From Ophiothrix spiculata (lineage: Eukaryota > Echinodermata > Ophiuroidea > Amphilepidida > Ophiotrichidae), in assembly GCA_000969725.1 (NCBI GenBank), contig JXSR01S009106.1: 22,155 nucleotides of DNA; one strand, 5' to 3'. Shown here one piece after another: positions 9,404 to 18,214 of this stretch (position 1 is its first letter; every line of letters begins with the position of its first letter). Below the pieces are notes generated by a model. It did no database searches, was not told the DNA's origin, and was given only the letters and a program-made list of their open reading frames with translations. Both the position numbers and the translations under genes were made by a program.

Positions 9404-11618
9404 CTAGCGTTTACCAATAATTTTCAACATCTTCTACCGCACCCCTCGGTTGGAAATTCATACGGTGACTACATTTTAGGTGATTTCTGATTTTTCATAC
9501 ATTCAGTGAAATATTTATGAAGTATAGTAAAACAAATACAACAAGGTTTTTTTTTTTAGAAGTATTGAAAATTCCTGACGGGAAGTAGTCACACACATCC
9601 AACACATCGGGATCAGTAATTTTCAACACTTCCCTCAATACCACGTTGTATTTGTATATTATTAAACGCGTGTTTCAAAATATTTTTAAACTCCAGAGCG
9701 TTTTCCTATATTAAATTTGTAACATTAATTATTTCAACTTGTGTTTGTCTTTAATACAAGGTTTTTTTTTGCCATTTTAAAATTCAATTTACCAACATTT
9801 AATTATGAAGACAGCAAAGGTCTTAAATTAGATATATTTCTTCACGCAAGTTTAGGTGTTTTTGCCATGAGATTTCTAGACATTTACTAAATTGCTTTCT
9901 ATTTTGTTACAGGCGTTTTTCAATAATTAGCGTTTTTAATTTTTTATAGCTATAGTATGTTTTTTTCTCTTGCGTGTTGCACCTGAGCACATTTCGATAA
10001 TTGTTTACCAAGTAAGAGTTCTACATAATTTCGAAGGTTGTATAATTGTTTATCAAAATTAATCAAACAGTACATTCTATTTTAAGCAGGACAATTTTTG
10101 CAAACGCAATCAGAATGAGAAAATCACGTAAACCTGGTCGCACAGAAAATTGAAACAATATATATCCAAAATGTTACTGCTATGCGGTATTTTTATACAG
10201 AAGAAAAAAGAGAAAAAATAATAATAATAATAAAGAACCTCATCAGACCCGATTCCCTAAGGAGGATGTTTTTAAATATAATTTCACCTTACCATTGTTA
10301 ATGTTGATTACTGCCATTTCGCGCTTTACGAGTTTCTTCAATGCAATCGCTGTTATTATTATTTTTTTTAAACGCCATTTACTGTTACTTATTCATAATT
10401 ATTGAGAATAAGAGATGCGTACGCCTGGAAAAATAAATTTACTGATAAGGATTGAAAATATTCATGTTCATTAGCAGTAAGTTAAGATAGTCGACTGGTC
10501 AAGGTCGCTCACGTAAGATTATTTGCAGAGCAATACCTTTTTACCAAGAAAAATATCAGTATTGATATACATGTATAAAATATGTATTGGCGACATTTCA
10601 TAGTAACTGTAAGAGAAAGTCTTGCAGGTAATTGCATCTTCATGTGAAGATAGGACACAAGACATGCGGCAGATTTTGTACCATCGTAGGTGGTCATAAA
10701 TGGCATAGCGACATGTCAGGTCAGCGCAGGTATTCAACATTGATAGGTAATCATGTAACATGATATTGCGGTTTGCTTAGCATTTCATGTTGTTGCATAT
10801 TGGAACATTTAGATCGGCCGCCATTACGCTAGATTTTTACATAACATAGTGTATACCGAGTATGCCAATCGGGTTAAGCTTCGTAGCTTGTAGCTTTTTT
10901 GTGTTTTTTCAATGCTTTTAGAGCTAATTTACTAAGCTGAAATGGGGATTTCATATTACATTCTTATTTCTTTATCACTATTTTCATCCTGTAACTTGGT
11001 ATTCCGCTTTTCCTATGACATAAAAGCACTTCATCTCAGTTATAATAACTGAGCTGAATCGATTGCCTTTCTTCTATCCACTGTTATTAGAATAGTTTGT
11101 TGTATTCCTCAATAACAAGTAGGGAGTATATTTCAAGATAATTTGCGAAATCATCATTCAAGGTAATTTTAACCGAAGTCAGGCATTTAAAGACAACTTG
11201 ATCCCGTTAAGTCATTTAAAGCTATTTAAGATACAATTTCAAACATTCTTCTTCTCGTTTCAGTACAAAAGACAATAAACAATATAATATGTGTAATACG
11301 TAACCTATATTTATTTTTAGCCCTTGATTATAGTCGGATATCACCTCTACATAAAGCGACCTGGTTTTCATAAGAAATATATAAAAAGTAATAATATAGG
11401 TCCATTGATTGCAAAGTGAAAGGTGCCGATAAACACGCCTTAAGAATAAAGCTTTTACCGCAATGAATTGAAAAATAATTTTGATCGGAGCATATATGAT
11501 GTAGTTCCTTATTTAAACACATTAATAATGTTAGCTTTTCCGCAGAGCATAAGACTGGTAAGTCATACTAGTGATGAATAATTACAACTGTCTGGTACGT
11601 TTTATTTAGCGTTTGTAA
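9404..11618. other. Spacer between duplicated copies, right part
   Basis: AT-rich, apparently single-copy DNA within this window. It holds a short inverted repeat (acaaatacaac near 9535 against gttgtatttgt near 9643), several T runs (for example near 9548 and 9759), and an (AAT)n run at 10217-10233. ORFs of 64-80 codons on the minus strand at 10509-10761 and 11328-11522 have no recognisable motif and no repeated counterpart. I see no gene. Confidence 0.6.
10217..10233. repeat. Short (AAT)n microsatellite
   Basis: AATAATAATAATAATAA follows an A-rich stretch (10201-10216). It could be a simple microsatellite or the degraded tail of a retroelement, but no element sequence is recognised beside it. 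Confidence 0.8.
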
Positions 11619-12277
11619 CGTTATCATCTGTATTCATTTATTTGTTTTTCTCTGAAAGCATTATTTTTCAAAAGAAAGTTTGACTTTATATGTCCCAAAA
11701 CATTTTTTTTCCTTAAAGTAATATGGAAGTCACGGTCAATGTGCATATAATGTTTCATTTAATATTTGTATCAGTCTTTTAACTTCCTTAGGTTCTCTGA
11801 ATTTTGTTGGTTTTCGAGTGGCATTTACTCTAATCATAATTATATTATAATTTGTTAAAAAGTTCCCTGTGGCATTAAAAAATAACACATCAGACAAATT
11901 TATCATAGATAATTGATTTATGTTTCAGCTTTTGTCGTTATGTAACTTTTATGGTAATCCTATTTGCGATTCGTCAATGAAAAGTATGCGATGAGAAAGG
12001 AAATGAGGAAACATCATTTTATATACAGATATTGATTGTTTGAATATACACATTTCTGAAACCCCGTTCTTCGGGATCTACATCCAAAGTAACTAAAGTT
12101 GTGATTATTGCTGAGTGCCAGTTGCGAGGACGGATTTAACGGATCAGTATGGTAGATTTACTTCTAAGGTGGGGATTGAATTGAAGTCTCTTTATGTTTG
12201 GAAACCCGAAGGTGATGTTTCTCCTGTGTTGTGTAAGACGATTGTTTTTTCTTACACAGAAGATACAGAAATAGCTA
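11619..12277. other. Non-coding left end of copy B
   Basis: Matches copy A from about position 6 to 653. The open frame starting at 12115 keeps the DLTDQYGRFTSKVGIEL peptide seen in copy A, but its remaining third lies in the MITE, so the long ORF is an artefact of the insertion. No gene is called. Confidence 0.6.
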
Positions 12278-12470
12278 CAATCTTTGAAAAAATGTGTTGG
12301 GACACTTGCGTATATTTGACAGTAATAAGTTGTAGTTTGAACACTTCTTTAAGCCTGCATACTCCCCTTCACCCCACCAAACAAAGCGTCATTCAACATT
12401 GAAGTGGGGGAGAGGGGGCTCAAATTTAAACATTGCCGTCAAAGTGTCCCAACAGTTTTTTCAATGATTG
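12278..12470. mobile_element. TA-flanked MITE, copy B only
   Basis: Terminal inverted repeats of about 30 bases: the left starts CAATCTTTGAAAAAATGTGT and the right, read on the minus strand, starts CAATCATTGAAAAAACTGTT. Both continue into TGGGACACTT. Weaker pairing continues inward ('tttgac.g.aat'). The element is flanked by TA on both sides (12276-12277 and 12471-12472). Copy A has the uninterrupted empty site 'atagctagattcca' (645-660) with a single TA. This is a clean filled/empty pair, so insertion followed the large duplication. At 193 bp it carries no transposase. TA duplication and size suit a Tc1/mariner-mobilised MITE. Confidence 0.93.
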
Positions 12471-12472
12471 TA

Positions 12473-13371
12473 GATTCCAGATTTGTCAGCTGTGCTTATA
12501 GTATATGAAATAAATAGCGTACAGCCTCAATATGTACTTGATGAATTCATTGGAAACTTCAAAAATAAGATTGTTTGAAATTGTAAATAAGAGTGAGTAT
12601 TGAATTACTTTGATAATGGTGATTGTATCCAGAAAATCAACGATGCAAATTAAATTGCGCTTACTTTTTAGTCTTCAACTTTAACTTGAATAAAGCTCTT
12701 AGTAGCACTCAGCAGAGGAATAATTGCAGTAATGGAGGACGAGTTTCCTTATTATATCCAGCTTTTCAGACTCGCCGTAAGTGTCATTAACTAAACAGGC
12801 CTACCTGAGTGGTATCAATTCGAGCGGAAAACACTTGAAATGTTCTTCTCTATCTAAAGTATCTAGTCTAAAATTAGCACCTATTGACAGCACATGATTT
12901 TAATTCATTATTTATATATTTCGTAACACACACTTAAGATTGAAGACATATGAAATGATTTTTAAACATGTATACGTATTTGAAGCTGCATCTTGAGTAT
13001 GTTGAATGAGTAGATATCATGAATGTATTGCACGAATATGCAACGTACGATGCATCCTTATCGTTTTAAGTATAATCTATGCAAGTTCTGTTTTTTGTAA
13101 TATGTGATGGCTCACCCCGAAAGGGGGACTTTGAAGATTATATCAATTTTGATTTTTTCATTTCATCTGTTGCAGCATTATTTAAGCTTAAAAAAAAGAA
13201 AACCTTACTTGTTGAAATTGATGAAGGCGATCAAATTTTATAACATACAATCTGGTGGGAATTCTTATTATTTTCTGTATTTTAGTATTCCCCTCAGATT
13301 AAAAGTTGCAGATTGATGAATTGTTAATCAGTGAAGCATGATATCAACGCCATATTATATATCTTACTAAA
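12473..13371. other. Non-coding part of copy B between MITE and mariner-like element
   Basis: Matches copy A 654-1512, except for 13101-13264. There, copy B carries a segment beginning 'gatggctcaccccgaaaggg' where copy A has unrelated sequence (1328-1428). The copy-B-only segment has a small ccccgaaagggg hairpin and an accidental 70-codon ORF. I cannot identify it or find terminal repeats. Confidence 0.55.
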
Positions 13372-13951
13372 CGTGGGGTATCAAAAAGTTTTAAAGATCA
13401 CCAAGAAGGGAAGGAGCTATATCGATGAACTTTTGTCAGGATAGTCACTCGTCCTTGTGTACCTTATGGTGCAATAATGAAATCAATGACATCTATACTT
13501 TCCATATAGGTGTCGATAGATGTCAACAACCTGCCTCCGCTAACCAGATAAACTGCATGGAGAAATTAAAAAATTGTGACAAGATTAAATCTCTGCATTT
13601 GAAGCGTTACAGCCCAGTAATTCACATAGGACACATAGTATACTATAGTATAGGATAGGCTCTCCTCTTTCCATTGATACCAATTTTTAATGGAAATTGG
13701 TCAAAATATGACGTCATAACGTCGAAATAAAGCATGGCTGATCTGAAAATGTTGATTTTAACGAAATACAATGTTTGTGTTTTGGCTAAAAGAGGACCTC
13801 TACAAAGTCGGTCTGTGGACAGTCAATTTTAAGTGGGAGAAATATGTTACTTTGCACAGTGGCTATGTAAAGATGACTTAAGGGTCACATAATAAAAATT
13901 CCTGGCTGTATTTCTTCTTTGTGATCTGTAAAACTTTCTGATACCCCCTCG
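13372..13951 (+). mobile_element. Mariner-like element remnant, copy B
   Basis: Counterpart of 1513-2009. The inverted ends are better kept: the left begins CGTGGGGTATCAAAAAGTTT and the right, read on the minus strand, begins CGAGGGGGTATCAGAAAGTT. Similarity continues through 'taaagatcac' for about 30 bases. The right flank is TA (13952-13953). The left flank is now AA by comparison with TA in copy A. Inside is a fragment of transposase C-terminus (13762-13881). At 580 bp it is less than half the roughly 1.3 kb of a full mariner, so most of the catalytic domain is gone. Confidence 0.8.
13762..13881 (+). pseudogene. Mariner-type transposase C-terminal fragment
   Basis: An open frame of 39 codons ends in TAA at 13879-13881 and follows an in-frame TAA at 13759. 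It reads with the cadence of a mariner-family C-terminus: WLKEDLY followed by KVGLW, then KWEKYVTLHSGYVKM and stop. Mariner transposases commonly end in a similar pattern of a W-L-K/N motif, a Y-x-x-G-I/L stretch, an R/K-W-x-K-C/Y motif and G-x-Y-V-E-K. The catalytic DDD/DDE region is absent. In copy A the matching stretch near 1905-1945 is mostly deleted. This fragment fixes the element's orientation as plus. Family assignment is from recall of the pattern, not a search. Confidence 0.65.
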
Positions 13952-14118
13952 TATCTGTCTCATTTATTGATAACCGGGATACTGATATGTTACATCTTGG
14001 GCATCGCGTAAGCAGGATAGAGCATGCGTGCAATCGATATAATTTAGATGCTAATAGTTTGTAATCTAATCACAACTCATGTCAAATACAGCGTAATTTT
14101 GCAAGTCAGATTTTCAAA

Positions 14119-14328
14119 GTGGTGGATTCTTTGTCCGCTAATCAAATTATTGAAGATATGTTAGGTGTGCAAGGACAGGATCTTTATACAACAGCTCGTG
14201 TTTGCATGCCAAGCACGATTTTGCAGCAAGATTTGTGGACTAATCAGCTGCAAATATGTTTAACGAAATGTTTAAGAAAATGTTTTAGTAGACATGCAAG
14301 TTCACCAGTATCGCATAGGTGGGGTTAA
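14119..14328 (+). other. Conserved open frame, function unknown (copy B)
   Basis: Counterpart of 2144-2329, with the same SANQIIEDMLGVQG and STILQQDLWTNQLQIC core. It reads past the copy A stop into LTKCLRKCF and then across the junction where copy B lacks about 350 bp. The frame begins with a GTG, so no firm translation start is visible. It is not recognised as any family. It overlaps the older exon-like module on the opposite strand only at its far end. Confidence 0.25.
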
Positions 14329-14600
14329 TTTATTCCGCCAGGCTATACATGTGGTGCATATGGTACTACGGTTGACTAGACAGATCACGCTAACTCATTT
14401 TGGTGGATAAATATGGGCGAAAAGCTTTACCTAAATCGAATCACTACACTTCGGAATATCCTATCGCTTTGATTACAGAAACACTGATCAACCAAATCAA
14501 ATTTATGCCATGTTTTCCTTCATTTGCAACTTTGCTCGTGAGTTCAAATTGTTCGTTCAATTTGATATCTCCTCGCGCTTGGTTTGAGTCAATCTCGAAA
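14323..14600 (-). pseudogene. Degraded exon-like module, older paralogue (copy B)
   Basis: Copy B counterpart of 2742-3040, with the same minus-strand pattern: SVIKAIGYSEV, two stops, FDLGKAFRP, STKMS, stop, RDLSSQ. The shared stops mean the module was already broken before the large duplication. The plus-strand open frame starting near 14400 is the shadow of this module and has no independent support. Confidence 0.5.
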
Positions 14601-14845
14601 TTATTGAAAGATTTGACAACTTGGCACTATTTTTGAACACCCTGGTACGTTTAATTTGCAAATGATTTAGCAGTAATGTGTCAAAGATTTTTACGAAAGA
14701 CGCGGTCGCTTGAAATGTTAAAAGACTTTCGTTTGCTGTATTGAATTAAAGTCGTATTTTAAATTAACCAGGTCCATTAAGAAGTTTGTGAAATTCATTT
14801 AAATCATATATTTTTATTACACTGACAGTAATATCGTATAAAATT

Positions 14846-14974
14846 GAGAGTAATAGGATGATGCTAAATGTTGACAAGACAGAACTTTTAACAGTTCTAA
14901 CAGTTGGTACGGCATCTCTTTTTTGTCAGGTTCAATGTAACATCATCAGCATTTCGGACTCTGACGCTTTCGGA
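14846..14974 (+). pseudogene. LINE reverse transcriptase fragment, L2/CR1-like (copy B)
   Basis: An uninterrupted frame of 43 codons reads ESNRMMLNVDKTELLTV, then a short 9-base internal repeat (VLTV), then GTASL and QVQCNIISISDSD. It keeps the N-x-D-K-T-E and S-I-S-I-x-D-S motifs typical of L2/CR1-type LINE reverse transcriptases. The following V-R-N-L-G segment present in copy A is deleted, and the frame joins straight to a LINE-style 3' tail (14975-15009). Confidence 0.78.
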
Positions 14975-15009
14975 CGGACGCTATATAAATGCGATATTAT
15001 TATTATTAT
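14975..15009 (+). mobile_element. LINE 3' tail with ATT repeats
   Basis: 'cggacgctatataaatgcga' followed by (TATT)/(ATT) repeats resembles the 3' terminus of many L2/CR1-like LINEs, which end in a 'ggcgctatataaat' motif plus a short microsatellite instead of poly(A). It lies directly after the reverse transcriptase fragment on the same strand, so this is the same element with an internal deletion. Copy A has no such tail. The motif recognition is from memory. Confidence 0.65.
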
Positions 15010-15010
15010 C

Positions 15011-15286
15011 GCTAGAATCTAGTAAATGTGAAACATTCAAAACATGACACATTTGAAATCAACCTAGTATGATTTATTATTGTACTTCTCGGCAAAGTTG
15101 ACCCTTCAAACCTTAAGGCATAGGTAAACACTTAGGCGTTTTATTTTTAAAAAAAATGAAATTTGACATTTTCACCATATAGGCCAAATTATTTTCATTT
15201 TCTCTTACATAATAAGTCAAGTATTTTTTTTCAGAACAACTTCCAGTCCCCCCCCCCCCCAAAAAAAAAAAAAAAAAACTGGAAGT
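15011..15286. other. Copy-B-only block with a C13/A18 hairpin
   Basis: Positions 15011-15238 have no match in copy A. They are followed by ACTTCCAGT (15239-15247), a run of 13 C (15248-15260), 18 A (15261-15278) and ACTGGAAGT (15278-15286, its first A being the last of the run). The two 9-mers are exact reverse complements. Copy A has a C10 run and only the right arm ('ctggaagtatag'). Homopolymer lengths may be assembly-sensitive. Confidence 0.6.
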
Positions 15287-15970
15287 CTAGTGGTGCGCTC
15301 CTAAGATGAAATTTATTAAAAATGTAGATTCGCGAATTTCCTGAAAGCAGGCCCAATATTATAAAATAAAATAGTTTCATTTCTGTATCACCAAAAGATT
15401 AAGCATTGATATGTCATTTATGGTCAGAGAAACGCGTTAAATGACATTGTTGCGGGATTATTTTAATGCACTCAGATATCTCCATTTCCAGTCGTTAGTA
15501 CTTAAAGATAGTAGTTCCATTTCAAAACATCTATTACTGCCATGCTTAACTACAGTAATCATACGATCCACATTATATTTATCTTTAAAATCTACAAGTA
15601 GATCAGTTGGTAAATGTAAAAAACGTGACAGGAATGTGGTTTTATTTCACTTTCAATAGAGTTAAAATCGAACAGATTTTGAGAAAGTATATGAATATAT
15701 GTTTATTTTTCCCTCTGCACTTAAGAATGATTTGTTTCTGTTGGTTCAGGAGTAAGCACGATTTTGATTTAATATTCATTTCGAATAGAGTTCATTTTAT
15801 AAAAACAAGATGGCTTCAAAAATGCATTTGAAGATGAACTGATAAAACAGATCGATGTCTACCATTAGATTGAATAGAATTATTTTTATCCATCCCAAAA
15901 CAGCCGGAAATGTAGCCTGTTGTCATTTTCACTTTCTTAAATATTTGCAAAGACTATGTTACAAGAATTA

Positions 15971-17155
15971 AAATGACACTTCAATGAACTCGATTTCCAG
16001 AAGTCAAGTTATGGTCTGTCAAAGGTTGTCAGGGGTAAAATGTATAATTGAGATAAACGCGTTCAAAGATCAGTAAGCCCTATATTTTGTTGATTATTTT
16101 TTATTTGCTTTGCATCGAACATTTAAACATATAATTTAATAAGTCATATAAATCATATCTTCATATCTTCAATAGAGCTTATATAAAGTTAACACAATGT
16201 CATATGTAGTACAAATTACTTAATATAGATAACACTAAGATAGTACTTTTGTACATAAGATAATGTTTCTTATTATATGTTCAAAACAAAGTAAACTGAT
16301 TATATTTGGATAGTTGCCATATTTAAATTTACTGATGCACAATCTGGCAACACTTATCAACAAATTTCCTTTTTTTTCCATTGCCTATATTTATACTCTC
16401 ATGACCAAAAATTACACATTTTTTTATTTAACCTTAGTTTTATGTTATATAACCGGGGAAGATGTGTTTCTACTTCCTCCCATATCCTCTTAATTGTATT
16501 ACATTCATAAAAGAAATGTTCAATATAATCAATCTTATTGCATGTCTCATATATCATTTTCTTCTTTTCTTATCTTTTTCAAGAATACTTTTGTTGGATA
16601 AATGTTGCTAACTACTTTCCAGTTAGGTGTTTTAAACGGGGCTGTTTAAGGTCTGATTGTTGTCAGAATTTGCAAACATATTTTATATTTTTTATTATTG
16701 TCTTGAAATGACACTTTGCAGGTGGTTTGAAGTAAGCATAATAATTGTGAATTAGGTTATAACTATGACGTAACTGACCCATTTTTAAGGCACAATTAGA
16801 GTAATCAATGAGATATGAGGGTTCGCCTCCCTCAAATCCTTACATAGTTGTGCATTTAAACATGGGGTTAACGTACTTAGAGAAGACAGGTTCATCAATT
16901 TAAGTGCGTTCAGAGCCAATACATTTGGCTTGTATCCGTCTAATGACACAGTGTTTTGTACAGGCTACTAGAGGTATAATGTATTAGACACGGCCTGAGC
17001 AAGAGACTATACCGGTCAACTATATATATCGCGTCAACTTTGAATGGGACAAGACTGATGTATTACAGTTTGCTATTTGTTTTAGCTTTAGTACGTGTTA
17101 TTATGCCAATGTAACATTTCTATCAAGATTTAAGGTTAAGTAATCCCAGATAAAA
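15971..17155. mobile_element. Copy-B-only block containing a LINE tail
   Basis: Copy A and copy B part ways after 'attaaa' (about 4270 and 15970) and rejoin near 'caggtt.a.aagtaaaaa' (4385 and 17161). About 1.2 kb here replaces about 110 bp in copy A. The 11-mer AAATGACACTT occurs at the left junction (15971-15981) and again at 16706-16716. The bracketed 724 bp holds the LINE fragment, so this may be its target duplication. The rest (16717-17155) is unidentified AT-rich sequence with a small hairpin TGAGGG...CCCTCA near 16818. Confidence 0.6.
16235..16642 (-). pseudogene. LINE ORF2 C-terminal remnant, L1/Tx1-like
   Basis: The minus-strand reading, over at least three frameshifts, gives APFKTPNWKVVSNIYPTKVF, then NKIDYIEHFFYECNTIKRIW with EEVETHLPRLYNI, then CVIFGHESINIGN, then RLCISKFKYGNYPNIISLLC and FEHIIRNIIL before a stop. 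This matches the C-terminal pattern of L1/Tx1-clade ORF2 proteins: a C-x-x-C...E-H-x-F-x-x-C zinc-knuckle-like region followed by W, a 'FG' motif, and a terminal I-x-K-x-K-Y/R-x-G...F-E stretch. The reverse transcriptase and endonuclease are absent, as expected for a 5'-truncated copy. No poly(A) tail is obvious. Assignment is by motif recall. Confidence 0.75.
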
Positions 17156-17855
17156 ATGCACAGGTTAACAAGTAAAAATGGCATAAATACTTCTTATGAA
17201 CCAGGCTACAAAACTAAATATCTACAGCCTTGACACGATGTCCAATATTTATTCAATGGTATCACAACTGACCATCTTAACTACCATCCCTTTTCCCCAA
17301 TAATTACATCGCTTTCTGTATGTAATGATATGGTTATACTATCAGTGAGTATAGTCACACTTATTTATGAAACATTTGCTTGTGTATTTTTAATGTCACC
17401 TTTAAATTGCTTCGTGCCTTTTTTGATACATTTAAAGGACATTTCACATCTGTTTCATTTTAGGATGCGTCTTCCATCCAAAGTGTTAAAGAACATTACA
17501 TCGTAAGATAGGATTTCAATTGCGACGTATTCCGAATTCACATTGAAGTAATTAAAACAGGTGGATTAAATATTAAAATCGACTTTTCAATTTAAACGCA
17601 TTGTCTGTAATGATCTTCCTAAGAAAAAGCCTTATTTTGTCATATGAAACAAAATCAGATAGCGGCCATGCACGCCATGTTTTCAATCTCACATATATGC
17701 TTTCGAACTTGAATTGATCAGCTATTCATGCAAGTGAAGTATTTTTCTGATGGTCCTAATAAAGTCTTGTATTTTTAAACCTGGCAATAAGTTATTATAA
17801 TTTTTCTAATGATATACGCACTTATGGGGTTAATGTTTGTTATGGCATCACTTAC

Positions 17856-18214
17856 TTGAAGCACACGGCAGCATGCATGACTAGTCACATCGAATAAACT
17901 CATTTTGATGGATGGGTGAGATACTTTCCTTAAATCGAATAGAGTAGCTTCAGGATATTCCTTTAGTTTGATTAAGTCAGATGCATTTCCCCCAAACAAA
18001 TGCCTGTTTTTTCTCAAATCAAAATCTTTTTTGCAGTTTGCAGTCGCTTCCTTCACGTAACGCCTGTTGAAATAAATTCACCTGCTCGCACTTTTGGGTG
18101 ATTTCTTTAAATTTGTGCAAGTTGAATTGGTGTATTCGAGCTTCATTACTTAATGAAGGTTGAAAATATGTCATGCATAATGGTTGCATTTCTTTCGACA
18201 ATTTCCACAATCAA
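17856..18214 (-). pseudogene. Exon-like module of an unrecognised gene (copy B)
   Basis: Same length (359 bp) as the copy A module, with the same GTAAGT donor (plus-strand ACTTAC at 17850-17855). The first frame reads WKLSKEMQPLCMTYFQPSL, NEARIHQFNLHKFKEITQKC, VNLFQQALREGSDCKLQK and then stops because of an extra A in an A run. The next frame carries on as KKDFDLRKNRHLFGG, NASDLIKLKEYPEA and FDLRKVSHPSIKMSL. Both positions that are stops in copy A are sense codons here (AAA and CGT). The breaks therefore differ between copies, which suggests the frame was open at or shortly before the duplication and decayed independently. Function is unknown. Confidence 0.55.

Noticed and set aside
10801..10823. 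Minus-strand ATGGCGGCC start in a small GC-rich patch
   Set aside because: The frame stops after about 15 codons and has no donor site nearby.
12115..12402. Longest plus-strand ORF (95 codons)
   Set aside because: Its second half lies inside the MITE that copy A lacks. Only the first about 50 codons are shared, with no recognisable domain or splice context.
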